A stretch of DNA of 64,000 nt from Escallonia rubra. Taxonomy: Eukaryota; Streptophyta; Magnoliopsida; Escalloniales; Escalloniaceae. Where the stretch lies: positions 124,001 through 188,000 of the forward strand of contig JAVXUO010002815.1 in NCBI GenBank assembly GCA_033065855.1, given 5' to 3'. A program made the translations under genes and the position numbers. This document shows, one piece after another, positions 1-11,929 of the stretch; positions within the stretch are counted from its first letter, which is position 1, and the number at the start of each line of letters is the position of its first letter. The notes below the pieces were generated by a model that did no database searches, was not told the origin of the DNA, and saw only the letters and a program-made list of their open reading frames with translations.

Positions 1-373
1 CCAATAATTGGGAGACACCCAGCGAATCCCAATAAAACTGAGAGATTTATGATCAGGATTTTAAAAGAGTCCTTAGAGATTGTGACGTGATCTTCGAGGA
101 TCCTAACGCGATCCTAATACATCTGGCCCACGGCTCAGTCCTACTAGGACTCTCCTCCTACAGCTATATAAAAGGGTCTATCCCCCAGGTATGAAAACAA
201 TTACACAATTCATGCTTTTTCAGAGTTATTATTCTGTAGCTACGCTCTGACTTAAGCATCAGAGAGTTCTCCGCTGGGAACCCCACCCGGCGGTCACTTG
301 TTTTATGTCCTACAGGTCATTGGTCCAAGCTTGGGTTCTGGAATTTGCGCGGAGCATATTTTTAGCAGAAACA
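1..373 (+). repeat. Left LTR (5' LTR, start truncated by window edge)
   Basis: Matches 4030-4403 along its length with scattered substitutions. A TATATAAAAG box at 165-174 is the likely element promoter; the same box sits at 4195-4204 in the right LTR. The LTR ends just before the primer-binding site at 377. Confidence 0.85.
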
Positions 374-376
374 GAT

Positions 377-393
377 TGGCGCCATCCATGGGA
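377..393 (+). other. Primer-binding site of the 5' element
   Basis: TGGCGCCATCCATGGGA directly follows the left LTR. It starts with TGGCGCC, as expected for pairing with the 3' end of a tRNA such as tRNA-Asp, the primer typical of Tat/Athila-like gypsy elements. The tRNA identity is inferred. Confidence 0.6.
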
Positions 394-2261
394 CCCGCCA
401 ACCTAACCAATCGACCTCAGAAAATTCAAACGCTCGTTTCGCAAGCAACGATGACAATGCGTCGAAACCGCCCTCAACAGTACTTACGTGGGCAGCCCCA
501 CGCCTGATCAACCATCACCCTAACGAAGTCATCACCAATGGGATCAACGTCAAACGGTCTCACCGCAATTTTTCGTAACGCTGACAATAATTTGTCGTCG
601 TCACTGGTGTTAGATTGTCAGTGCAATCAAAGAAAAAAAAACTTCAGAACAGAACAAGCTACCGCTGGCAGCCAAGCCACCTCCGTCCCATCGATGCATC
701 GCCGGTTAGTATTCGTAGCAACTCCGGTAACACCACAACTCTTTGATGACGCGCCGCTACTGCGGAGCTGCTGGAATAAACATTATAGGAAAACACAGTG
801 GAGCCGTGGGCACCATAACCCGCCGGCAACTGCCGTGAAGAGGCCGAAGCAGATGCAACAACATCTTAAAAAAAATTAAAAAAAAAGGGAGAGAGAAGAA
901 GAAGCAGTAACGACACCACCACATATGGTCCAAACCCTAACAAATCGCAGCCGCACAAGATCCAACTGCCAGTCGAAGCCACGACAACCAACACCGCCAG
1001 TGCGCTAGTGCGCCACCACCTCCATGTTGCGCTACCTCACTTTTGGTCTGGAGAGAGAAAGAGGAGGACACCGTGGCAGCGCCACCGCGGGATCCACGTC
1101 ATCAAGACGTCACCATCGCGACGGCAGTACCCATCAACCACATGTGCTCCAGATCTGCAATTAACAACGACGGCTCCACCTCGCCGTCCAGCTTCGAGTT
1201 GCCATCAGACACGCGTCGTCGAAATGCTACCACCGCCACGGGTGGTAGTACCCATCGACCAATGACATCGACGTCTCTCCGCTTCTAGCACCTATCTGCA
1301 CTACCACTGCCCGTGGAAAAGCATGGCCACCGTTGCTGCGCCAACTACTCCGGTCGCCACCATCAAAATAAGAGCCCAGCCGTCGCCACCATCTGTGGCC
1401 ATCAATGCCAACCCAGATAGCGTCACCGCCACATGGAATCGACGGCAGCCTTCACTCATATGTTCAAATCTGGTCCAGTGACACCAAAAGGGACGGCGCC
1501 ACCGTTAACATCACGCCGGCCGTGGTCATGGCAAGCAGCGCTGCCAGCGCGCCATCGTCTCCCTGTTGCGCCACCTGACCTTTGTTGGTGAGAAGAATGA
1601 GCAGATTCAAGGAAAATGAGGGTTTAAACTATGCCTGCGAGCATCAATAGTGACATATAAACCACATCATGAGCAAGGAACAAATTCTCAGCATCCTACG
1701 ACTTGAAGTTGCGTTTAAAGTTTTTGCTACAGTATCCTACCGTCTCGACATTACATATCGTCTCATGGTCATACAATGGCCTCTATCTTTGGCGTATTCA
1801 CATTGCTGCTTGTTGAGATTCTAGTTCAAACAATGATGGAAACACACATGCTGCCACCATCTCTAGTGAATTAGAACTCACCGCCAGCTATACCTGGTAC
1901 AACTGCAAGCTCAAGCTCATGCAACCAGTAAATTGAATCTAGTTGCTTCTCAGTATATCGATAAACTGTGATGGACTCCTCGTCCTCTAGCTCTATATGC
2001 CCGTCCAGTCAAGCATGCAGATTATGGTCTTCTATATTGCTCATACAGGTCTTCTTGTGACCGAGCCCTACATATAGGCTGAAAAGCCATCCTGATATAT
2101 CCACGCCTTCTCAAAGCCCGATGGGCTTTATATTTTATGAGATCATTCCTATACAGGCTTAATGCCTTGTGTCTTATCAGACATGGAGGTTTGCCACATC
2201 GACCATATTACAGGATCCATGACCCGCGCCTTCTTATTTGGCACCGCGACAACAAGAACAA

Positions 2262-3345
2262 AAAACCCCCGAGGACGCGTACGACGAGAACTCTTAAGTT
2301 TTGTCAAACCCTCGAAGGTATTTACATGAGCTCGAGCTCTATCCGCCCCCGAAGGCGTGTACAACGAGAACTTTAAGTTCCGTCAAACTTTTATGAGCTA
2401 AAGCTCTATCCGCCCCCGAGCGCGGGTAAGACGAGAACCTTAAGTTCCGTCAAACCCTTGAGGTTATTTTCATGAGCTTGGTGCTCTATCCGCCCCCGAG
2501 GGCGCGTACAACGAGAACTCTTAAGTTCCGTCAAACCCTCGTGGGTATTTGCATGAGCTCCGTGCTCCATTCGTCCTCAAGGGCACATCGAGAGCTCTAA
2601 GTTTTGTCAAACCCTCGAGGGTATTTTCATGAGCTTTACGCTCCATCTGCCCCCGAGGGCGCGTACAATGAGAACTTTAAGTTCCGTCAAACTTTTATGA
2701 GCTCGAGCTCCATCCACCCCCAAGGGCGCGTAAGACGAGAACCTTAAGTTCTGTCAAACCCTCGAGTCTATTTTCATGAGCTTGGTGCTCTATCCGCCCC
2801 CAAGGGCGCGTACGGCGAGAACTCTTAAGTTCCGTCAAACCCTCGAGGGTATTTGCATGAGCTCCGCACTCCATTCGCCCTCAAGGGCGCATCGAGAGCT
2901 CTAAGTTTTGTCAAACCCTCGAGGGTAATTTCATGAGCTTTACGCTCCATCCGCCCCCGAGGGCGTGTACAACGAGAACTTTAAGTTCCGTCAAACTTTC
3001 ATGAGCTCGAGCTCTATCCGCCCCCGAGGGCTTGTAAGACGAGAACTTTAAGTTTCGTCAACCCTCAAGGGTACTTTCATGAGCTCGAGCTCCATCCACC
3101 CCCGAGGGCACGTAAAACGAGAACTTTAAGTTTCGCCAACCCTCAAGGGTACTTTCATGAGCTTTGAGCTCCATCCGCCTCGAGGGCGTGTACGACGAGA
3201 ACTTTAAGTTCCGTCAAACTTTCATGAGCTCGAGCTCCATCCGCCCCCGAGGGCGCGTACGACGAGAACTTTAAGTTCCGTCAAACTTTCATGAGCTTTA
3301 TGCTCCATCAGTCCTCAAGGGCGCTTACCAAAACTCTACATTCCA
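2262..3345 (+). repeat. Tandem array of ~65-80 bp GC-rich units inside the LTR element
   Basis: About 15 imperfect units, each containing a core like CGCCCCCGAGGGCGCGTAC, then CGAGAACTTTAAGTTCCGTC, then ATGAGCTCGAGCTC. Neighbouring starts are 64-80 bases apart (for example 3167 to 3233). Units differ by short indels and by presence of a CCCTCGAGGGTATTT segment. Short self-complementary words (CTCGAG, GAGCTC) recur. There is no conserved reading frame, so the array is not a coding repeat. Confidence 0.85.
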
Positions 3346-4001
3346 CTAGCCCTCTTGGGCGGTCCCTCGAGGGATGAACACCCCCAAGGGTGACAGGACA
3401 GAGCTCGAGCTCTATCCGAACGGTTTAGCTATAGTTCTAACCCGTGAAATGGCAAAGGACTATAGGACTTCATCCCCCCACCATTCTTTGTCAATTCAAA
3501 ACCCAACCAAGCGTGAGTGCGAGGCTTCTTTGCCAGCTCCTAGCTGATGATAAGAATTCGCGACAAAGTAAAATGCAAGCATGATGTGGTCGGCTCGAGC
3601 CAAAGAACACACACTTGCACAAAATGAACACCCTCCAAAGAGAGGTGACCCCTCGAGGGGACATTCAAACACTTAGCACATGCAACAACTTGCATGCACA
3701 GCTTTGTGCCCTCTCCCGAGAGAGGATATCGTGGGGCACAACCTCTAAAGGATCTCGAGGCATGATTCGTCTTCCCAAAGATGATTAGGAATAGCCTATT
3801 TAGGTAAAATTCTAAAGACTTAGCTCTCGAGAGCTAGGGTTCTAGCGCCTTACTTGGACAAAGCTTAAAGCTCCCGCTTAGGTTGGAGCACATGAAGGAG
3901 ATAAATATTATTATCCCTATAAGTGGATGGAGAATCCTTTGTAAATCTGATGCGTGTCTCGAGACACCAGGTATAAACTTCATCAGGCAAACATTTTGGC
4001 T

Positions 4002-4016
4002 AAGGAAGTGGGGGGC
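4002..4016 (+). other. Polypurine tract of the 5' element
   Basis: AAGGAAGTGGGGGGC lies immediately upstream of the right LTR, where plus-strand DNA synthesis would be primed. Position and composition fit; this is inference from layout. Confidence 0.55.
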
Positions 4017-4019
4017 TTA

Positions 4020-4403
4020 TGATATAACTCCCAATAATTGGGGGACACCCGACGAATCCTAGTCAAACTAAGAGATTTATGATCAGGATTCTAAAAGAGT
4101 ACTTAGAGATTGTGACGTGATCCTTGAGGATCCTAACGCAATCCTAACACATCTGGTCCACGGCCCAGTCCTACTAGGACTCTCCTCCTATAGCTATATA
4201 AAAGGGTCTATCCCCCAGGTATGAAGACAATTACATAATTCATGCTTTTTTGGAGTTATTATTCTATAGCTGCACTCTGACTTAAGCATCGGAGAGTTTT
4301 CCACCGGGAACCCCACCCGACGGTCACTCGTTTTCTGTCTTGCAGGTCATCGGTCCAGGCTCGGGTTCCGAAATTTGCACGGAACATATTTTTAACAGCA
4401 ACA
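4020..4403 (+). repeat. Right LTR (3' LTR)
   Basis: 384 bp, beginning TGATATAACTCC and ending AGCAACA. It aligns with the left LTR without large gaps. The outer target-site duplication cannot be tested because the left boundary is outside the window. Confidence 0.82.
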
Positions 4404-5861
4404 CATAACATCAGGCATTATAACTTTCTGGATATTTTAAGTACAACCTTCATCAACCCACAAGATAGAGAAGTACTCTCCCATTAATTCTCCTCCAAAT
4501 GAAGGCAACCAGAGCAGAGCCATGTGATCTCTCTGAAAGTTCAAGCATAATCTCAGTCTCAGAGGCTTCACCATGCCTCAACTCCTTAATGGAGAGCCAA
4601 AAAAAGAGGTAAAAAGACGGTATAGGAAGATCAAACCAACCAAGACGACAAAGATTGAGGCCTCATGTTGGATCTAAGGGATATTCTAAAACCAAGTTAC
4701 TGAAACACTTGGAGAGGAGAGAAGGGGTAAGGTTAATCAGTCCATGAATATACGAAGAGCATGCACCTACAGTTTCATCTATCTCATACCCGAATACAGT
4801 GAACCACGGCAACGACTATCGGCATTCCATTCCAGAATTGGAGAAGAGAGAAGGGGTGAGGTTAATTAATCCATGAATATATGAAGAGCATGCACCTACA
4901 GTACCCCAATACAATGAACCATCTCATACTCCAATACAATGAACCACGACACAAAGACTATCGGCATTCCATTCATGAACTCAGCTACTTTACGGCAACT
5001 ACAACACACAGGTTTGGTTTACTTCTTAAATACTCCTATAATTGCTCTTTATTTCTATGAGATGAAAATTGGGGATTTGTTACTTCTAGAAAATTAATGA
5101 AAATGACATCAATAATCAGTAATTATAAACTTTATTCAGGTACATCCTCTCCTAATTCTGCACAAACAGAGCAATTGAAAGGTTGGACCACTATAAAAAG
5201 ATAGCCACGGACTTCTAATGACAGACTTCTTTTACCTTCATTGCATGAACTTAGAAGAAACATTGGAACCTCCATCTTGCATGTTGTCATCCTGAAGAAT
5301 TATAAGAGTATGTATTCTGAATTATCTCAAATTACATTGTATAGAGTTGATGTTTTTTGAATTAAGCGGGTCCAAATCCTTTTTATGTTGTTCGGTTTAT
5401 TTTTTTCAACCCAAGGTGCCTCTAATGAGAAGTTCTTGCATCAGGATTGGAATTTGTTATGTCAATGCATAGCACTTGGTTTGTTGCAAACTAACTTCTC
5501 ATATTTACTTTATACCATAAGCCATAATTGTTTCTTTGATAACTAAAGAACCTCGGATCACATGGCTATTTATTTCATTAAAACCTATTTCTGTTACTCT
5601 TTATCTCATAGCTAGCATGAACTTGTGATTTTAGCTCCCATGTTATTCGCAAGTAGCACAAGTTGGTATATACTCTGTTTACCATTCAAATAATCTGCTA
5701 TGATAAATAAAAACAAAAGTATGCACAACTATCGTTCATGCTAAACAGTTGAAGTTTCTTAAAGAAATTATATTGATCCATATCCATGAGAAAGAGTATG
5801 GAATTGGTATAAGTAAATTATGTTCTAAACTTTCTTCTCGCCTTTTTGGATCTGCAAAGCA
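4404..5861. other. Non-coding stretch with a local tandem duplication
   Basis: No gene is recognised. A unit of about 129 bp is repeated: 4711-4839 and 4840-4975 both carry GAGAGAAGGGGT, CCATGAATATA, GAAGAGCATGCACCTACAG and CTATCGGCATTCCATT in the same order. The rest is AT-rich and is presumably the 5' region of the RPA-like locus that follows. Confidence 0.5.
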
Positions 5862-8100
5862 ATGTCAGGGGAATCCAACCTAATCTCTGAACTTGAACCT
5901 GGCAAAGACTATTGGACGATAAAAGTGAAAGTCATTTGCATGTGGAATGGAGTTAATACTAAATCTAACAATGAAAACTTGAATACCAAGTTGATACTTA
6001 TGCACAACAAGGTACGTCTCGGTCTTATACCTGCTTTGACATATGATGTCATAAAGTTTGATTTGGTTAATGCTAATATCCTATTTCACTGGAAAATTGA
6101 ATACATGCAATTATATGGAATAACAATCAATCCAAATTTTCCCTTGTTAGTAGAAGGCATCATATATATATAGTATCTAAATTCAAAGTGAACAAATATG
6201 AAAAGATCGCTACATATATGCCTCTATCGCAACTAGCTGGTCTATATGTCACTTTCTTCCATGCAACAAAAATTAAACTTTTGGACGATGACATTCCGGC
6301 AATTCCAAGGCATATGTTCGATTCTATAGAACGCGACGAGGTGGATGAACGAGTCAATAACAATAAGTTCCTCACATGTGACAAACTTGAATATTGTTTT
6401 CCAAATGTTTAACTACAACAAAAAAGAATTTTATGCTAAAGCATGTTAACATTCTATGACCATTTTTTCTTTCCAGATTACATAGGGGTATTGACAAAGT
6501 TATGGGATATCGAAGAGATTGGGGCAAGCAAGTGCTACAGTACCTCTCAAAAGAAGGACATTCTTCTCAAAAATCAAAAGTAATCTACTCTCAATCTTTT
6601 TCTCTATGCAACTCTATAACATATGAAATTTAAGAATACCTAACAACTTGTGTGCATGTCTAAGGGACAGTAAATGATGTTAAAGGTGTGGGGTGACAAG
6701 ATTACCGACGTCGAAAGGTTGTTGAGAGAACATAAAGAAACAATAATAGTTCTGATCGTTTGTGGGTGTGTTGTAAAGAAATTTAAAGGTACAACTATGC
6801 TACAAATCAAGAAAGATAGAAAAAAATTACTCTTTAAGAAATAAGACTAAAATGAACATTTATTGTTGCTGTTAAATTGTTGTTTTCCCGCTAGATACTG
6901 TCTATCTCTCTTCCATAAGTTCAACGAAGTTTTATGCAAATCTGGACATAGAAGAAGTGCATTACATCACAAGTGCAACCAAAACTGCAGCAGATATCAA
7001 GTTTGAAATAGAAGTAGTTCATGTGCTTAAGACACCAAGCCTCAAAGAGAAAAATATGGAAAATAGGAAAACTATCGACCAGATTTTGAATATTAATTTT
7101 GAGCAAAGAATTGAGGTAACCTTTTGAAATAAACTATAGAGTACATTTTCAGTCCTAAAGTAAATAAAAATGACATCTAATTTTCAATTATGCAAGAGTT
7201 GTCATGTACATGTCAAACAACGATAGAAGAGGTGATTAGAGATAACGGGTGATACTGCAACGCATGCTCTTGTGCAAGAAAATTAAAGCCATACAATAAC
7301 ACTATGTATTGTGAACGCTGTAAAAAAGTTGTCGACTTTCCAATGCAAAGGTACCAACACTTTCGATGATTCTAATTTATCAAATCACTTCATAGACTTC
7401 TAAAACTTAACCAAGATACTAATTTTCCTTACAGGTATAGACTCCAAGTGCGAGTAAGTGATATCACAGGTACCACTACCTTCGTGATATTTGATCGAGA
7501 AGCAGAAATGATGATTCAGATTCCAGTTCAGCAAATGATTGATGCTAATGAAGAGGTAAATGAAATTGATTTCTTCAAATAATATAATTTTGATTATTCA
7601 ATGGATATCAGTAACGCCATAAAAAATAATATATAGGAAAAAGATCTATTCGATATCCCCAACATTATCAAGAATATTGTAGGGAAGACATATGTTTTCC
7701 AACTTAAATTAGCTCGTGATCGAATTGAAAAAGGTTATGAAGATTATACTGTTGCCAACTATTTCGAGGATGATGTTACCGAGGACAAAAGTGCAAACCA
7801 AAGTGGGGTAAGACAAATAACTCTTATACATTTTTGAGATGAAACAAAAAAAACAAAATTTGCTAACACATATTGATGATTGTCCAAAGGTAGCAAGTGC
7901 CATCAAAGCGAGCAGCCAAGTCATTGACGTAGAAACAACCATCACAAACAATCAACTTCAACAAAAAAAAGGGAGAGGTGCCTTCAAAAGGACAATATAC
8001 CTTCATTACAAGGTAGCTGTGACAGCAGCAATTCTGTCGGTGGTTCCAACACATTGTCGTCAGCAGTTTAGGATACAACTTTTGAATTTCCTTGAGGTTA
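5862..8100 (+). pseudogene. RPA70-like (replication protein A large subunit) gene, degenerate
   Basis: Exon-like pieces in order match the plant RPA1/RPA70 layout. The start at 5862 opens with a first OB-fold segment (ELEPGKDYWTIKVKVICMW). A DBD-A end segment lies at 6188-6380 (DDIPAIPRHMFDSIERDE), and DBD-B strands at 6478-6580 (YIGVLTKLWDIEEIG) and 6675-6790 (VWGDK, VVKKFKG). A strand reading SSTKFYANLDIEEV is at 6897-7113. A C4 zinc ribbon (CNAC...CERC) is at 7196-7350, DBD-C strands at 7435-7556, and further pieces at 7638-7806 and 7891-8100. Splice signals flank most pieces. RPA70 binds single-stranded DNA in replication and repair. Two in-frame stops break it (TAA near 6669; TGA at 7250-7252, where the family has Trp), part of DBD-A is missing, and an LTR remnant abuts the 3' end. 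RPA-like genes are also carried by plant Helitrons; no Helitron ends were identified. Confidence 0.75.
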
Positions 8101-8107
8101 AACGGGG

Positions 8108-8499
8108 AGGTTGGCGGGTCCCACGGATGGCGCCAATCCGTTGCTGCTAAAAATATGCTCCGCGTATTTTTCGGAACCCGAGCCTGGACCGATGACCTGA
8201 AGACAGAAAACAAGTGACCGCCGGGTGGGGTTCCCGCGGAGAACTCTCCGATGCTTAAGTCAGAGCGCAACTACAGAATAATAATTCTGAAAAAGCATGA
8301 AAAACACAATGTGTATCTGGTAGGAAGATGAGTCCTAGTAGGACTGGACTATGAACAAATCTAATCAGGATTGTATTAAGATTCTAGAGGATCATGTGTC
8401 TATCTCTGATGATAGAGTTAGAATCCTGATAAGATAATTATTGATCTCCCAGTTTGATTAGGATTGCCGGGTATTCTCCAATTATTGAGAGTTATATTA
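8108..8499 (-). repeat. LTR remnant of the same family as the 1-4403 element
   Basis: The reverse complement of 8139-8499 matches the LTRs at 1-373 and 4020-4403. Positions 8108-8138 match the primer-binding site and the following bases (TGGCGCCATCCGTGGGACC). It is therefore a 5' LTR plus about 30 bases of interior, cut off by deletion or recombination, not a clean solo LTR. It is more diverged and has small deletions in the middle. Confidence 0.8.
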
Positions 8500-8751
8500 T
8501 AGTTATACGAGGGTGTTAAATAGTTCACACGTTTTTTTATTAATAGAAAGTTGTAGTTCGTGCCATAACAAGCTACGCGAGCTAGTGGCTTTAGGTGATG
8601 AGTCGATAATGTCTTTAAATTCATTTTTCATCTTCTTTGCTACCTTCGCCAGCCTTGTTTCCCTGGTAAAAGCATTTCCAGCACTTGAATGTTCTGCCGT
8701 CTGCGCTACATGATTCCAAGTCTTCGAAAGGTCATTGCGATTGCGTTATAA
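8500..8751. other. 5' flank of the upstream kinase pseudogene
   Basis: Short AT-rich stretch between the LTR remnant and the first kinase codons. No gene or clear promoter element is recognised. Confidence 0.35.
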
Positions 8752-9766
8752 ATGTCGACGGAGCAGCTATCTCGCCGCTTTTCACTTGCTGAGATCCAAG
8801 CGGCGACCCACTATTTTGACTATGCTTTGGCCGTCGGACAGGGGGGATTCGGAAAGGTGTACAAAGGGATGATCGACAACGGGGCAATCGCTGTTGCTGT
8901 AAAGCGGCTGAATTCCTTGTCAAAGCAAGGAGCCCCTGAGTTTTGGACATAGATTGAGATGCTTTCGATGTGTCGGCACTGCAACCTTGTGTCTCTGATT
9001 GGTTACTGCGATGACAGCCATGAGATGGCCCTTGTTTACGAGTATATGCTCCATGGAACTCTTGATGACCATTTACACAAACTTGCTAAAAGTGGTGATG
9101 CTCCTCTGTCTTGGGTGCAACGCGTCAAGATATGCATCGGTGCTGCTCGCGAATTGGATTACCTTCATACGGGTACCAGTCTCCAGCACAGAGTCATACA
9201 CCGGGATGTGAAGAGCTCGAACATTCTATTGGATGAGAATTGGGCAGCTAAGGTTTCCGACTTTGGGCTGTCCAAACTAGGCCCGGCAAATCAGTCATTC
9301 TCCCATCCCATGTCAACACTGATGTCAAAGGCACACTGGGCTACCTGGATCCACAGTATTTCTTGACCTGTCAATTGACAAGGAAATCTGATGTGTATTC
9401 ATTTGGGGTGGTACTGTTTGAAGTTCTTTCAGGGAGGCCGGCTGTGGATCCAAGACTCAACGAGGAGCAAGTGGGTCTAGCCTCATGGGCAAACCGCTGC
9501 GTGAAAGGGAAAAAGGTAGATCAGATTATTGATCCCTATTTGAAAGAGGAGCAACTCAGTTCAAAAAGTTTGAGGAAGTTTGTGAAAATAGCGGACCAGT
9601 GCTTGTCTAGGGATCCAGAGGAACGCCCTACCATGGGTGAAGTCATGGTCTGTCTTGAGTTTGCGCTGAAACTGCAAGAAAGCGCAAGTTCTTCTTTAGT
9701 CGAGGAGATGACATTCACAAAGAAGATGTGGCTGTTCTTTTTGGGCACAACTGGGATGACATATGG
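8752..9766 (+). pseudogene. CrRLK1L/FERONIA-like kinase domain, broken copy (first exon of dual-kinase paralogue)
   Basis: Reads as a whole Ser/Thr kinase domain closely similar to residues 15-360 of the gene at 37926. It has P-loop [45 protein letters not shown] and SDVYSFGVVLFEVLSGRPAVDP. It lacks the extracellular malectin domains and the transmembrane segment of true CrRLK1L receptors. Two lesions kill it: a TAG at 8950-8952 where the paralogue has GAA, and a 5-bp tandem duplication (CCCAT twice, 9302-9311) in the activation segment that shifts the frame. After the shift the frame continues open to a likely phase-1 donor (ATATG then GTAAAA, 9767), as in the intact paralogue. The catalytic motifs themselves are intact, so inactivation looks recent relative to the family. 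Confidence 0.9.
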
Positions 9767-10596
9767 TAAAATTCTTTCCATCCATATCTAGTTGTTTGTG
9801 TTTGAGACCCACATGATTGAATGTACTTTCATCAGTATGTGTACCTCGTCTATCTACCATTTTAAAAGCAAAGTCCAACCAAATCGGGTTATCCACATCC
9901 ATTCTGCAGCAGTCTTTCATTTTAATGATTATATCGTAAATTATGTTTGTATGTTCTCCTTAATTTTTTAAATGACCCGGGATAAAGCATTTTTCTAGAC
10001 GATGTTGGGCAGTTGTAACATCTAACAATACTGGAGAATTTTTGTACTAGCTACTCAAGAAGAAATAGATCAAACTTATTATTAAGGTATTCTTAAAGGT
10101 CTAAACACATTGCTTCTTTATATAGGGGCAAATATATTTTCTCAAGTAACCGTTGTCAAAATACTATAAGAATTAAACTAATGAATATCGTAACTGTTGA
10201 AATGGCGTAACAATTAAATATTTTAATATTATAATTAGCGTAACTATTGAATTTGTTAATACTTCAAGAATTAAACTATAAACAAAATAACTCACCTTGA
10301 TCAATTCGTGATTTTTCGTAATCCGGAGATTTGGAATTTGAGATATGGAAGAATGAGGAATGAGAACGAAGAAAATTATGACGGCCGATGACATAAAAAA
10401 TAAAAAATACAACAAAACGGAAACCTAATTAATTAGTTACGATATAATAGTATTTTTGTAAATATGTGAAATGTGATTATTTATTATCAATAATTAAAAA
10501 AAAATCCAAAAAGTTGGGTTTGGGAGGGGGGGGGGGGGGGGGCGGGGGGCGGGGGGGGTGTCATGCAACAGCTCCGCCCCTGGTGATGCGTGTCGT
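9767..10596. other. AT-rich intron remnant with a poly-G tract and a hAT-like end
   Basis: No exon of the linker or N-lobe type is visible, so the part corresponding to the paralogue's exons 2-7 is missing here. A G-rich run (10526-10558) is followed by GCTCCGCCCCTG, which resembles the terminal inverted repeat of the CAGGGGCGGAGC hAT-type family. The matching left end was not found. Confidence 0.4.
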
Positions 10597-10643
10597 TTTG
10601 AGTTCATGGAGTAATGTTTACGGCTTTGGACTGGTGTTGCTGT
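10597..10643 (+). pseudogene. RLCK VII-like C-lobe fragment, left piece (split by copia element 1)
   Basis: The frame reads SSWSNVYGFGLVLLL, the counterpart of [17 protein letters not shown] in the last exon of the downstream gene. It stops exactly at the copia insertion point (10643/10644) and resumes at 19955, so one kinase exon was interrupted by the retrotransposon. Confidence 0.75.
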
Positions 10644-11035
10644 TGTAGAAAATCTGAGTCTGAATCCGATTTGGATTCGACCCATGCGCGGCCACAGGGG
10701 CTCCAAGAGCAAGTCAGTTATGTGGCTTGCTGAAAGGTTGCGAGGAACCATCGCATTGGTTCCATTGGCACCTTTCAGTCTCTATAAATATATCCATCTG
10801 TCTCTAGGGCAAGATGAACATCCATCAGAAGGCATCTTCACCGTAAATTAGTGAGTGCAAGAGTGCCCTTGGTTCTTGATCTGTGAATGTCACGAAGTGA
10901 CTCTAGTAGTCATTTCTTCCGGCGAGTTTCGGCGGGTTGACCGTGAGACGATTGACGGGAAAAGGACAGTAAAGCATGTCGGGTTTAACGAACAAAAAAG
11001 GTAAGCTTCCGCTTTTGCATATGCTCCGATCAACA
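10644..11035 (+). repeat. 5' LTR of copia element 1
   Basis: 392 bp, TGTAGAAAAT...GATCAACA, paired with 19563-19954. A TATAAATATAT-type box (about 10783-10793) is the probable promoter. Confidence 0.9.
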
Positions 11036-11036
11036 A

Positions 11037-11049
11037 TGGTATCGAGCCC
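11037..11049 (+). other. Primer-binding site of copia element 1
   Basis: TGGTATCGAGCCC starts one base after the LTR. It is close to the TGGTATCAGAGC complement of initiator tRNA-Met used by most plant copia elements. Confidence 0.7.
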
Positions 11050-11929
11050 AAAAGACTAGTTTTCGTCCTATAAATGTTTCTGATATGTTTATGTAATGTA
11101 TGAGTAACCGCATGCATGAAAAACCATGTTTTTCGTTAATGGATCTCGCATGGTGTCACGTGAAAAGTTTATAATACTGAATTTATTGATATACATGTGT
11201 TGTACGTTCAATTTTGAGTTCATTGGAATGATTTCATGAGACTTGGATAAGAAATCAATTTTCTATGTTTTTTTTTTGTTGGTATGCATAGAAACATTAG
11301 GGTTTCTGTGTCTTGAATGAATGAAGAAGACGACACTGTTAGGCTATGCGTCTCTTTTTCCTTTTGGTGGAAAAGGAATAAAGTTGGGCTGTAAGTGATG
11401 CTAAATGGACTTAACGCCATATATACAAGTGGACTTGGAGCCTGGAGGCATTGGTCCACTAGAAAGGCTTACACAGATAGACCCCTTAGCGGGCCATGAG
11501 TTTTTTTAATTCCCATTGGATTCGGACCAGGCCCACTTTTTTTTGAACTTATGATGTCTTCATTCGTAGACAACATTCTGCAAGTGGGCTTAGAGACGGC
11601 TGTGGCCTGTTACTCTTTTTTTTTTTTTTGGGTTGGACCCATAAAATTCAATGTCCACTTAGGCCTTTTATGGTTAGTTATTATTGAGCTAATTTTTTTT
11701 GTATAACAAACAAAATGAGTTGAAATATGTTTTCCTCAGTTTTCTATTTTGCCTACAATAAACTTAGAAATAATATTTAATTCATGGACATAGGTGATGA
11801 TTATGAACCTAGCAAAATTTTCAATCTTATGTTCTTGGGCTATTTGTTATATTTGGGTTATATTAGTGCCGCAAAATATAGATAATGCGTGTATGCTAAT
11901 ATTTATATGTGCAATTTAAATGTAGTGAA

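Larger units (their letters stand above)
1..4403 (+). mobile_element. Non-autonomous LTR retrotransposon (LARD-like, gypsy-type primer site)
   Basis: Two direct repeats (1-373 and 4020-4403) share the same sequence from end to end and flank about 3.6 kb. The left repeat is cut by the window edge and lacks only about ten bases. A primer-binding site follows the left LTR and a polypurine tract precedes the right one. No gag, protease, integrase or reverse transcriptase motif is visible in any frame of the interior, so the element would depend on enzymes supplied in trans. The interior holds a GC-rich, codon-poor stretch (about 480-1600) and a tandem array (about 2262-3345). LTR structure is seen; the LARD label and gypsy affinity are inferred from the absent polyprotein and the TGGCGCC primer site. 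Confidence 0.82.

Noticed and set aside
298-507. Open frame of 69 codons over the left LTR end and primer site
   Set aside because: It spans a known non-coding LTR junction and has no conserved counterpart in the right LTR.
2262-3345. CRISPR-like array
   Set aside because: Units are contiguous without unique spacers, and the setting is a plant retroelement.
7863-8270. 135-codon minus-strand frame across the RPA-like 3' end and the LTR remnant
   Set aside because: It fuses two unrelated features and has no family similarity; a chance frame.
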